A DNA stretch of 8,615 nt from positions 1 through 8,615 of the forward strand of contig VERO01000084.1 in assembly GCA_018882625.1 (NCBI GenBank), read 5' to 3'. Source of the DNA: Phycisphaerales bacterium. GTDB lineage: Bacteria > Planctomycetota > Phycisphaerae > Phycisphaerales > SM1A02. Both the position numbers and the translations under genes were made by a program. Shown piece after piece: positions 1 to 6,281 of this stretch (the stretch's first letter is position 1; every line of letters begins with the position of its first letter). The notes beneath the pieces were generated by a model, which saw only the letters and a list, made by a program, of their open reading frames with translations, was not told the origin of the DNA and did no database searches.

Positions 1-223
1 GTGCCAGCGGCGTTGCGATGTCCTGCGCCTGCGCGACCTGCTCCGGTTCTGGCAGCGGCGCGATGCGGTCCATGACCCATCCCGTGGCAAGATGGCTCAG
101 CACCCACAGCACGATCGCGCCGAACGTCCACCATCCTGAGACAACGAGTGCACGACCAGCCCGCTGGCGCGCCGCCGTGGCGCACGCGCGAACGGCCGGC
201 CACTCGAGGGGCACGCCTGTCAT
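1..223 (-). CDS. Hypothetical membrane protein, N-terminal part (runs off left edge)
   Basis: Translating the minus strand from the ATG at 223-221 gives 74 open residues up to the window edge, so the C-terminus is missing. After a basic N-terminal stretch there is one clear hydrophobic segment at about residues 27-47 (ALVVSGWWTFGAIVLWVLSH), followed by a Pro/Glu/Gln-rich stretch (PLPEPEQVAQAQD), so this is probably a membrane-anchored protein. The start is supported by an ATGA overlap with the stop codon of the preceding membrane gene, which implies translational coupling and a shared transcript. Only AGGG right before the start resembles a ribosome binding site. I do not recognise the family from this fragment and assign no function. 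The frame choice is fairly secure because the hydrophobic helix and the coupling signal agree. Confidence 0.68.
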   Translation of the reverse strand, partial: MTGVPLEWPAVRACATAARQRAGRALVVSGWWTFGAIVLWVLSHLATGWVMDRIAPLPEPEQVAQAQDIATPLA

Positions 224-1347
224 GCCCTGAAGTCTGGTGGCACGCGTGCCGACGGGTCATGCGCAGGTGCGCGCTGCGAGGCCAAGCCCCACGTGCCATC
301 CGGACCTCTCGCGATCAGCTCAGGCGCATTGGGGCGCTCGTGCCGCATGAGCAGCAGCCATGCCGCGGCGAAGAGCGCGAAGATCGTGGGGAGCCCAACG
401 ATGAACAGCGGCACAAGACAGCACAGCGCCGTGACCAGCGCGACCAGGAACACGACGATGAACAGCCCGATGAGACTGAACACGTGCCCCTTGGACATGC
501 GCCACGCGGACCCGACGGCCGCGATGGGCCCGACCCCGCCCATCGCCGGATCGACGACGGCGAGCACGCAGAAGGTCATCCGGATAGCGATCCACGTGGC
601 GACGACAAGCACCGGCAGCGACAGCATGATGAGGACGATGCCCACTGCAACCGCGCCGACCTGCGCGGCGGGCACCGTCTCCTGGAGCGTCGACGGGAAC
701 AGGAACAGCACGACCGCGAGCACGATGAGCGCGGCCGCCGCCGCATAGATCGGCGTCGATGCGAGGTACTGCAGGATCACTGCACCCCACTGCGCAGGCA
801 GTCGCCGGTACCCGCGGAAGATCTCCATGACGCCTGGCGATTCTCCACGCGCGATGCGGATCGCGATGAGGAACGCACCGACCGAGAGCGGCAACTGCAC
901 CGTGAACCCCCACAGGATGCTGAAGCAGTTCGATGCGACCCCAAGCGCCATCGTGCGCGGGCTCGGGTCGGGGCCGTCCGAAAGGAGCAGCGTGCGCAGG
1001 GCGCCACGCGCAGTGCCATCATCAGCATCCTCGACGCGCAGCTGCTGCGTCTGGCCCAGGACATTGATGTCCGCGACGACCGTTCCAGACCTGGCGTCAC
1101 GCGTGCCCGACCCACTCGAGCCGCCCGCGCCTTGCCCGTCACGGTCGATGCGCGCCGAGATCGCCTGCGCCATCGCCAGTATCTGCGGCGGCACCTGCGC
1201 CGCGAGCAGGATGAGCGAGCACAGGAGAAGCGCCGTGAACCCGCGTGCGAGGATGCCCTTGGCCAGCTCAATGGTGGCCGAGATGCTGAAGGCAGGCGCG
1301 GACGGCGGAACAGGCACTGGATGCGCGGCGATTGGCGTGAGGCTCAT
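220..1347 (-). CDS. Polytopic membrane protein, resembles GPDPase-membrane-domain/YciC-type proteins
   Basis: This encodes a 375-residue integral membrane protein. Hydrophobic segments lie at about residues 36-53, 140-165, 187-218 (perhaps two helices), 229-255 and 288-334 (two helices). A loop at about 66-130, containing a Gly/Ser-rich stretch, separates the first two and may be extracytoplasmic. The core GYRRLPAQWG (179-188), VVDPAMGG (264-271) and SAWRMSKGHVFSLIG (280-294) resembles the pattern in the membrane domain of glycerophosphoryl diester phosphodiesterase and in YciC/DUF975-like proteins. That match is by eye only, and no catalytic domain is present. The start at 1347 has an AAGGAG site 8 bases upstream and sits in an ATGA overlap with the ThuA gene. 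The open frame reaches 1809, but the extra N-terminus only shadows ThuA. The function is unknown; the context suggests an envelope role together with its coupled neighbours. Confidence 0.82.
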   Translation of the reverse strand: MSLTPIAAHPVPVPPSAPAFSISATIELAKGILARGFTALLLCSLILLAAQVPPQILAMAQAISARIDRDGQGAGGSSGSGTRDARSGTVVADINVLGQTQQLRVEDADDGTARGALRTLLLSDGPDPSPRTMALGVASNCFSILWGFTVQLPLSVGAFLIAIRIARGESPGVMEIFRGYRRLPAQWGAVILQYLASTPIYAAAAALIVLAVVLFLFPSTLQETVPAAQVGAVAVGIVLIMLSLPVLVVATWIAIRMTFCVLAVVDPAMGGVGPIAAVGSAWRMSKGHVFSLIGLFIVVFLVALVTALCCLVPLFIVGLPTIFALFAAAWLLLMRHERPNAPELIARGPDGTWGLASQRAPAHDPSARVPPDFRA

Positions 1348-2171
1348 CGTGATGGCTCCTTCGGTGCGCTTGGCTCCAGGCGCGCAGCCCAGCGCACGCC
1401 TCCTGCGATGTGATCCATGAAGAGCGGCTCGGAGAAGCTCTCCGACGTGTGGCCGCCGCCGGTGTACCACGCGCGACCTGTTCCAAGGTCGCGACACCAT
1501 GCAATCGGGTGGTCGCCTTCCATGCGAGGTCCTGTGACCGTCGATCCATCCATTGATGCGAGCACGCGCACACCCGCCACCGCACGCGGCGATCGGTCGT
1601 AGACGTACCACTCGTCGGTGCGCTCCCACCGGTCGGGGAGCATCGATGTGGACGGATGCGTGCCGTCCTCGACCACCACAGTCGACTTCTGCACCGGAGG
1701 ATGCGTCACGAAGCGCGCGCAGCAGAGCTGCTCGCCGTACCAGGGCCACTGGTGCTCGGTGTCCGCGGCGGCGTGGATGCCAACCCAACCTCCGCCAGCG
1801 AGCACCCACTCCGTCAGCGCCTGCTGCTGCGCGTCATCGAGCACATCTCCGGTTGTGGAGAGGAACACGATGGCGCGGAAGGGCTTGAGGCGCTCGGCGG
1901 TGAATGCGGCGGAATCCTCGGTGTGATGGACCGACCACGTGCCGCCAAGCCTCTCGCGCAGCGCCCTCACGCCATCGGGAATGGATGCATGGCGAAAGCC
2001 GGCGGTGCGAGAGAAGATCAGAACGCGGGGCCGGTCTCCATCGGGCGCTGCATCCTTCGCTGATGCCGGCGCAGGCCCACGCCCGGCATCCTGCATGCGA
2101 TCGGTCGCCGCCGCAGAGAGCCTCACGCCCACGAGCACCAGCACCGCCGCCACAAGCAGCCGCGTCGACAT
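1344..2171 (-). CDS. Secreted ThuA-domain protein (class I glutamine amidotransferase-like fold)
   Basis: This encodes a 275-residue protein. A signal peptide occupies about residues 1-22 (MSTRLLVAAVLVLVGVRLSA), followed by an Ala/Pro/Asp-rich linker to about 47 and a ThuA-like domain at about 48-265. Family landmarks are RVLIFSRTAGFRHASI (49-64), GGGWVGIHAAADTEHQWPWYG (about 127-146), FVTHP (154-158), DEWYVYD (186-192) and the C-terminal GRAWYTGGGHTSESF (232-246) with HIAGGVRW (254-261). ThuA domains were named from trehalose utilisation in rhizobia and are common as secreted, probably sugar-related proteins in Planctomycetota and Bacteroidetes. The precise substrate cannot be read here. I chose the start at 2171 for its signal peptide; the frame is open to 2255 but the extra residues would hide the signal peptide and overlap the upstream gene. 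The ribosome binding site is poor. The stop overlaps the next start (ATGA). Confidence 0.88.
   Translation of the reverse strand: MSTRLLVAAVLVLVGVRLSAAATDRMQDAGRGPAPASAKDAAPDGDRPRVLIFSRTAGFRHASIPDGVRALRERLGGTWSVHHTEDSAAFTAERLKPFRAIVFLSTTGDVLDDAQQQALTEWVLAGGGWVGIHAAADTEHQWPWYGEQLCCARFVTHPPVQKSTVVVEDGTHPSTSMLPDRWERTDEWYVYDRSPRAVAGVRVLASMDGSTVTGPRMEGDHPIAWCRDLGTGRAWYTGGGHTSESFSEPLFMDHIAGGVRWAARLEPSAPKEPSR
1356..1361 (-). promoter_or_regulatory. Ribosome binding site AAGGAG of the polytopic membrane gene
   Basis: On the minus strand AAGGAG lies 8 bases before the ATG at 1347-1345 and inside the last codons of the ThuA gene. It is the clearest Shine-Dalgarno site in the leftward run. It decides the start of the membrane gene against the much longer upstream-open frame. 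Confidence 0.7.
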
Positions 2172-2233
2172 GCCGGGCAGGGTATCAGTTGGTGCGCAGC
2201 GCTCGAGCGCAGCCTGCGCTGTGCGAGGCCACG

Positions 2234-3181
2234 TCAGTCGCCGACGGTGTGCCACACGGTCTTGATTTCGGTGACGCCCTCGAAGGCGCGCGAGCTCGTC
2301 CAGTGGTGGTCATCCCACCGCGTGCGCGCGTCCACGATGTGCACGCGCTTCATGTTCTCTGCGGTGCCTGAGCGCAGCATGGAGGCGACGGTGAGTTCGG
2401 TGCCCTTTGCCGCTGCCTTGACCGCAGCCTTACCTGCACCTGCCTTTGGGGCGGCAACCGCCTCGTCCATGCATGCCACCACTGCATCGATGTCGCGGTG
2501 CGCCGCAATCGCTGGCGCAAGCTCACGCGCAGAACCGGTGAGTATGTTGAGGACTCCGCCAGGAATGTCCGACCCGGGTGCGGCTTCGGCAAGCACGAGC
2601 GCAGGCACCGGATTGCGCTCCGATGCGATCGCGATCACCGCATTGCCGCTCGCCAGCGCGGGCATGATCATCGACACGAACCCAAGCAGGGCCGGCTCGG
2701 GCGGTGCGACAACGGCGACGACACCGGTGGGCTCCACTCGCGACACCACCTCGAACGGGCCCGCCACAGGATTGCGTCCGCCCACCACGCACTCGAGCTT
2801 GTCCGACCATCCGGCCACGCTAACGACGCGGTCAATCGACTCGTCCACCTCGCGCATTGCCACTCGCGCGCTCGGTGCGCCAGCGCCGTGGCGCAGCGCA
2901 TCCACCAGCTCGGTGCGCCGGCCCTCCATCATCTCCGCGAGGCGGTAGAGGATCTGGCCGCGCAGGTATGCCGTCGACGATGCCCACTTGCCTTGCACGC
3001 CGCGCGCGGCCTCGACCGCATCGCGGAGGTCCTTGCGTGTCGCGGCGGCCACGTACGTCACAGCTTCGCCGCCAACGCCCACAAGCGGCACGACTCGACC
3101 GGACTCAGAGCGCGGGTACGCGCCTCCGACGAAGAGCTTCCATGTCTTGGTGATTGGCGCGCGATCGGCGTGTGATGGCAT
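2234..3181 (-). CDS. Degenerate aldehyde-dehydrogenase-like protein lacking active-site residues (ALDH16 second-domain type)
   Basis: At 315 residues this is much shorter than a normal aldehyde dehydrogenase of about 480-500. The N-terminal two thirds follow the fold of the family: KLFVGGAYPRSESGR (15-29), a helix with AYLRGQILYRLAEMMEGR (71-88), and a nucleotide-binding-type core at 146-215 (RVEPTGVVAVVAPPEPALLGF, then MPALASGNAVIAI and GGVLNILTG). The oxyanion Asn of PWNFP is replaced by a PPEPALL stretch. The ELGGKSP glutamate and the catalytic Cys block are absent. In their place is a Lys/Ala-rich stretch (about 241-262) and a short tail ending in TVWHTVG. It therefore cannot work as an ordinary dehydrogenase. 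It lies 22 bases after a complete aldehyde dehydrogenase, with AGGGGA 7 bases before its ATG. The pair matches the two-domain layout of ALDH16, so it is probably a structural partner subunit. Confidence 0.87.
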   Translation of the reverse strand: MPSHADRAPITKTWKLFVGGAYPRSESGRVVPLVGVGGEAVTYVAAATRKDLRDAVEAARGVQGKWASSTAYLRGQILYRLAEMMEGRRTELVDALRHGAGAPSARVAMREVDESIDRVVSVAGWSDKLECVVGGRNPVAGPFEVVSRVEPTGVVAVVAPPEPALLGFVSMIMPALASGNAVIAIASERNPVPALVLAEAAPGSDIPGGVLNILTGSARELAPAIAAHRDIDAVVACMDEAVAAPKAGAGKAAVKAAAKGTELTVASMLRSGTAENMKRVHIVDARTRWDDHHWTSSRAFEGVTEIKTVWHTVGD

Positions 3182-3203
3182 GGCGTGATCCCCTGTAGCG
3201 CTC

Positions 3204-4664
3204 TCAGCGCAGGTACTCCGCGAGTCCCGCGCGACCGCCCTCGCGGCCGAATCCGGATTCCCGGTATCCGCCGAAAGGCGCGCTCGCGTCGAATCGGTTG
3301 AAGGTGTTGCACCAGATGACGCCCGCGCTCAGCTGCCGAGCCACCTCATAGGCGCGCGAGCCGCGGCTTGTCCACACGCCGGCACTGAGGCCGTAGGCGG
3401 TGTTGTTCGCGCGCGCGACCGCCTCATCGAGCGTGCGGAACGTCATCACCGCAAGCACGGGCCCGAAGACCTCCTCGCGCGCGATCGTGTGCGCAGGCTC
3501 CACGCCCGTGAAGAGGCAAGGACGGCACCAGAAGCCGCGCTGGGGCAGGGGATCGGCATGGCAGTCATGCCGCACCGCGCCCTCGTCCACGGCGCGCACC
3601 AGGTAGCCACCGATGCGCTTGAGCTGCTCGGCGCTGTTGATCGCGCCGACGTCGGTGTTCTTGTCGAGCGGGTCGCCCACGCGCAGGTGCCTCATGCGCA
3701 TGCGGAGCTTCGTGACCACCTCGTCCACCACGCTCTCCTCGACAAGCAGCCTGCTGCCCGCGCAGCACACCTGTCCCTGGTTCGCGTAGATGCCCGCGAT
3801 GATGCCCTCGATCGCCTGGTCAATCGCCGCATCCGCGAAGACGATGTTCGGGCTCTTGCCTCCGAGCTCAAGCGTGATCTTCGTGCGGCGCCCCGCGAGC
3901 TGCTTCGCGATGCGCCGCCCGACCTCCGTGCTTCCCGTGAACGCCACCTTGTCGACTCCCGGGTGCTCGACAAGCGCACGCCCCGTACCACCTGCACCGG
4001 TGATGACGTTCACCACGCCATCGGGCAGCTCCACTTCCTGCATGATCTCGGCAAGCCGCAGTGCCGTGAGCGGCGTCGTCTCGGCGGGCTTGAGCACGCA
4101 CGTGTTGCCGCACGCGAGCGCAGGTGCGAGCTTCCAGGCCGCCATCAGCAGCGGGAAGTTCCAGGGGATCACCTGTCCGCACACGCCCACCGGCTGCGGA
4201 CCATCGGGGCCGCATCCGGGCACCGCCTCATGCAGCTTGTCCGCCCAACCGGCGTGATGGAAGAAGTGCTGCGCGGCCAGCGGCACATCCTCGTCGCGCG
4301 TCTCGCGGATCGGCTTGCCGTTGTCCATCGTCTCGAGCACAGCGAGCTCGCGCGCACGCTCCTGGATGCGCCGGGCGATGCGGTAGAGGTACTTGGCGCG
4401 CTCGATCGGGCGCGCACGCCGCCACTTTCGGGCTGCACGAGAAGCGGCGTCCACCGCCCGCGCCACGTCGTCCTCGCCGGCCTCGGCCACTCGCGCAAGC
4501 ACCGCCTCTGTGGCCGGGTTAACCGTGTCGAAGAACTTGCCGGACCGGGGCGACCGGAACCTTCCCCCGATGAAGAGGCCATGCTCGGCCCGGATCTGGA
4601 CTGGCGTGGTTTCCGGAGCCGGCGAGTACTCCCAGATGGGTGCCGCGGGTGCCGTGGTGGACAT
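3204..4664 (-). CDS. NAD(P)-dependent aldehyde dehydrogenase, complete (ALDH16-like first subunit)
   Basis: This 486-residue cytoplasmic enzyme of the aldehyde dehydrogenase superfamily oxidises an aldehyde to the acid with NAD(P). The full catalytic set is visible: oxyanion Asn169 in VIPWNFPLLMAAWK, the coenzyme-binding Lys192 (CVLKPAE), FTGSTEVG (242-249), general base Glu266 in LELGGKSPN, the nucleophile in NQGQVCCAGSR (Cys300 by alignment with human ALDH2) and EEVFGPV (397-403). Length and motif order are normal, and the protein ends just after PFGGYRESGFGREGG. The start at 4664 gives a normal N-terminus before the conserved LFIGGRF (30-36). No Shine-Dalgarno site precedes it, and a possible leaderless promoter does. 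In some bacteria similar pairs sit beside deoC, where acetaldehyde would be the substrate, but no deoC is present here. The substrate is therefore open. Confidence 0.95.
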   Translation of the reverse strand: MSTTAPAAPIWEYSPAPETTPVQIRAEHGLFIGGRFRSPRSGKFFDTVNPATEAVLARVAEAGEDDVARAVDAASRAARKWRRARPIERAKYLYRIARRIQERARELAVLETMDNGKPIRETRDEDVPLAAQHFFHHAGWADKLHEAVPGCGPDGPQPVGVCGQVIPWNFPLLMAAWKLAPALACGNTCVLKPAETTPLTALRLAEIMQEVELPDGVVNVITGAGGTGRALVEHPGVDKVAFTGSTEVGRRIAKQLAGRRTKITLELGGKSPNIVFADAAIDQAIEGIIAGIYANQGQVCCAGSRLLVEESVVDEVVTKLRMRMRHLRVGDPLDKNTDVGAINSAEQLKRIGGYLVRAVDEGAVRHDCHADPLPQRGFWCRPCLFTGVEPAHTIAREEVFGPVLAVMTFRTLDEAVARANNTAYGLSAGVWTSRGSRAYEVARQLSAGVIWCNTFNRFDASAPFGGYRESGFGREGGRAGLAEYLR

Positions 4665-4746
4665 GGGGGCCGATTATCGCCTGCCAGGGGCGCTTCCGGT
4701 TCCGCGAAACCCGAATCCCAGCGCGATTCCCGGCCGAACTGATGGC
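4665..4746. promoter_or_regulatory. Divergent intergenic promoter region between the ALDH run and the SOUL-kinase-porin run
   Basis: These 82 bases are the only place between the two outward-facing gene runs where promoters for both can lie outside coding sequence. They hold a GATAAT element for the leftward direction (4673-4678). They also hold a short inverted repeat, GAATC-N7-GATTC (4713-4729), which overlaps a near direct repeat GAATCCC/GATTCCC at 12-base spacing. No convincing promoter boxes are visible for the rightward direction. The repeat arms are only 5 bases, so an operator role is speculative. Confidence 0.5.
4673..4678 (-). promoter_or_regulatory. Possible -10 element (GATAAT) giving a leaderless ALDH transcript
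   Basis: GATAAT on the minus strand differs by one base from TATAAT and stands out in a GC-rich gap. Only 8 bases lie between it and the aldehyde dehydrogenase ATG, so transcription would start at or next to the start codon. That would fit the missing Shine-Dalgarno site. No good -35 box lies about 17 bases further upstream (AACCGG is there). Confidence 0.3.
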
Positions 4747-5586
4747 ATGTCGACTTTCGCGATCCTGGCGGCCGTGCTCCTCGCCCACTCCACTGATGGC
4801 GCGTCGTCGCCTGCCGCTGCGCCGGGTGCAACGAGTGCGCCCAGCGCTGCACCCTCTGCTGGCACGGCGCCTGCCCCTGCTCCAGCCCCTTTGCCCGCAA
4901 TCCCCACCGCACCGCCTGAACCAGGCAAGGGAGTGCGCGTCGCAGGCGAGGTACCCGACAACGTCGAGCTGGTGCTCGAAGGCGAGGAGTGGCGCTTCGG
5001 CCGAATGCGCATCGAGGCACCGCTGCCGAAGGGCTACCCGGCGCCGACACCCGCAGGCACGATGGAGATCAAGACATACCCGTCCGTGCGACGCGCGGAA
5101 GTCACGGCATCAGGCAACAGCAATCTCGGATCGAACCTCGCCTTCTGGCCTCTGTTCAATCACATCAAGGATCGTGACATCGCCATGACCAGCCCGGTCG
5201 AGATGGACTACCGCGGCATGGCCTCCGACGACGGCAAGTCGCTCGACGAGTCCAAGGGCACCTGGACCATGTCGTTCCTCTACCGCACCGCCGACCTTGG
5301 GCCGACTGGCGAGGACGGCCGCATCAAGATCGTCGATACGCCGCCCGTCACAGTGCTCTCGATCGGCATGCGCGGCGGATACGGCATGTCGAAGGTCAAC
5401 GAGGGCCTTGCGGCGCTTCGTGAGTGGCTCGCTGCGCATCCGCAGTGGGAGGCATGCGGCGAACCGCGCGCGCTCAACTACAACGGCCCGGCGGTGCGCA
5501 TGAAGGACAAGTGGAGCGAGGTGCAGCTGCCCATCAGGCTCGCTGCAGCCAGTGCGCCCGCGACTGCTGCTGCACCGTTACCCTAG
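4747..5586 (+). CDS. Exported SOUL-family heme-binding protein
   Basis: This encodes a 279-residue protein. A short hydrophobic signal (residues 1-14, MSTFAILAAVLLAH) is followed by an Ala/Pro/Ser-rich linker (about 19-60) and a SOUL domain (about 72-265). Family marks are MEIKTYPSVRRAEVTASG (106-123), FWPLFNHIKDRDIAMTSPVEMDY (about 133-155, with the strongly conserved MTSPV), RGGYGMSKVNEGLAALREWL (209-228) and the closing ALNYNGP...WSEVQLPI (242-263). SOUL/HEBP proteins bind heme or related porphyrins; their bacterial role is not well defined. The linker suggests a domain held away from a membrane or exported to the periplasm. I chose ATG 4747 because it gives the signal peptide, although no Shine-Dalgarno site precedes it; an in-frame ATG at 4663 would bury the signal. 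The stop is 5 bases before the next gene. Confidence 0.85.
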   Translation: MSTFAILAAVLLAHSTDGASSPAAAPGATSAPSAAPSAGTAPAPAPAPLPAIPTAPPEPGKGVRVAGEVPDNVELVLEGEEWRFGRMRIEAPLPKGYPAPTPAGTMEIKTYPSVRRAEVTASGNSNLGSNLAFWPLFNHIKDRDIAMTSPVEMDYRGMASDDGKSLDESKGTWTMSFLYRTADLGPTGEDGRIKIVDTPPVTVLSIGMRGGYGMSKVNEGLAALREWLAAHPQWEACGEPRALNYNGPAVRMKDKWSEVQLPIRLAAASAPATAAAPLP

Positions 5587-5591
5587 CGGGG

Positions 5592-6281
5592 ATGCCTTCC
5601 GTACTGGCGATCGACATCGGCGGCACGCACGTCAAGGTCCGTGTCCCGGGCGACCCCGACAAGCGGGAGTTCGACTCGGGACCGACCCTCACGCCACAGC
5701 AGATGGCTGATGGCGTCAAGGCCGCAGCCAAGGGCTGGTCCTACGACTGCGTCTCGATCGGCATTCCGGCGCCGCTCGTGAAGGGTGCGCCCGCGAAGGA
5801 GCCGAGCAACCTCGGTCCAGGATGGACGGCGTTCGATTACGGTGCGGCGTTCGGCAAGCCCACCAAGATCATCAACGACGCCGCGATGCAGGCCGTAGGC
5901 AGCCACAAGTCAGGGCGCATGCTGTTCCTGGGTCTCGGCACAGGTCTCGGCAGCTGCATGATCGCGGACCGCGTGATCCTTCCGCTCGAGCTCGCGCACA
6001 TGCCCTACCGCAAGGGCCGCTCCTTCGAGGACTACGTGGGGCTGCGCGGCCTCAAGCGCATGGGCAAGCGCCGCTGGCGCAAGCATGTCGATGCCGTCGT
6101 CGGCATCCTGCGCGCCGCGCTGCTTCCCGATGATGTCGTGATCGGCGGAGGCAACGTCAAGAGCCTCAAGGAACTGCCTGAGGGTTGCCGAGCCGGCGAC
6201 AACGCGAACGCATTCATCGGCGGATTCAGGCTGTGGGAGCCCGAGTGGTCGAGTTCCGTCGAGCTGTACCACTCGCGCTAG
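5592..6281 (+). CDS. ROK-family sugar kinase resembling polyphosphate glucokinase
   Basis: This 229-residue cytoplasmic kinase carries ROK/actin-fold landmarks: AIDIGGTHVKV (6-16, phosphate 1), SNLGPGW (72-78), KIINDAAMQAVG (92-103, catalytic Asp96), LFLGLGTGLGSCMIAD (111-126, phosphate 2), PLELAHMPYRKG (131-142) and VVIGGGNVK near the C-terminus. The single-domain layout, the missing CxCGxxGC zinc motif and the Trp-rich stretch after the ELxH motif fit polyphosphate glucokinase (polyphosphate or ATP plus glucose to glucose 6-phosphate) better than ordinary glucokinase. It is shorter than the usual 250-270 residues and has ELAH where the family normally has ELGH. The donor and sugar are therefore not certain. 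The start lies 5 bases after the SOUL stop with CGGGG directly before it, suggesting coupling. Its 3' end overlaps the porin gene. Confidence 0.82.
   Translation: MPSVLAIDIGGTHVKVRVPGDPDKREFDSGPTLTPQQMADGVKAAAKGWSYDCVSIGIPAPLVKGAPAKEPSNLGPGWTAFDYGAAFGKPTKIINDAAMQAVGSHKSGRMLFLGLGTGLGSCMIADRVILPLELAHMPYRKGRSFEDYVGLRGLKRMGKRRWRKHVDAVVGILRAALLPDDVVIGGGNVKSLKELPEGCRAGDNANAFIGGFRLWEPEWSSSVELYHSR
6235..6239 (+). promoter_or_regulatory. Ribosome binding site GGGAG favouring the GTG start of the porin gene
   Basis: GGGAG lies 5 bases before the GTG at 6245 and inside the last codons of the kinase gene. It makes the GTG a better start than the upstream ATG at 6185. The residues that follow the GTG form a standard signal peptide, which agrees. 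Confidence 0.45.

Noticed and set aside
148..1413. Long open plus-strand frame (421 codons)
   Set aside because: The translation is dominated by Arg, Asp, Glu, Gln and His with no motif. It is the antisense shadow of the membrane protein gene (220-1347), which has helices, a Shine-Dalgarno site and coupled ends.
1348..1809. N-terminal extension of the polytopic membrane protein to 1809
   Set aside because: The extra residues are Arg/His-rich and antisense-like in character. They lie over the ThuA gene in another frame, and an AAGGAG site and ATGA overlap mark the start at 1347.
2172..2255. Upstream start of ThuA at 2255
   Set aside because: It would place 28 basic residues before a clear signal peptide and overlap the end of the upstream gene by 22 bases. 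The inner ATG at 2171 is a better start.
3182..3203. A frameshift or read-through joining the two aldehyde dehydrogenase genes
   Set aside because: The first gene ends with a complete C-terminus and a TGA. The second has its own ATG and AGGGGA site in a different frame, with no slippery run visible, so two separate genes are more likely than a broken fusion.
3489..4742. Long open plus-strand frame (417 codons) opposite the aldehyde dehydrogenase
   Set aside because: The minus strand encodes an unmistakable aldehyde dehydrogenase with all catalytic motifs. The plus frame is Arg/His/Leu-rich without family features, as is common opposite GC-rich genes.
4393..4746. N-terminal extension of the SOUL protein into the aldehyde dehydrogenase gene
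   Set aside because: The extension would bury the signal peptide and lie antisense to the aldehyde dehydrogenase N-terminus. The ATG at 4747 yields a normal export signal.
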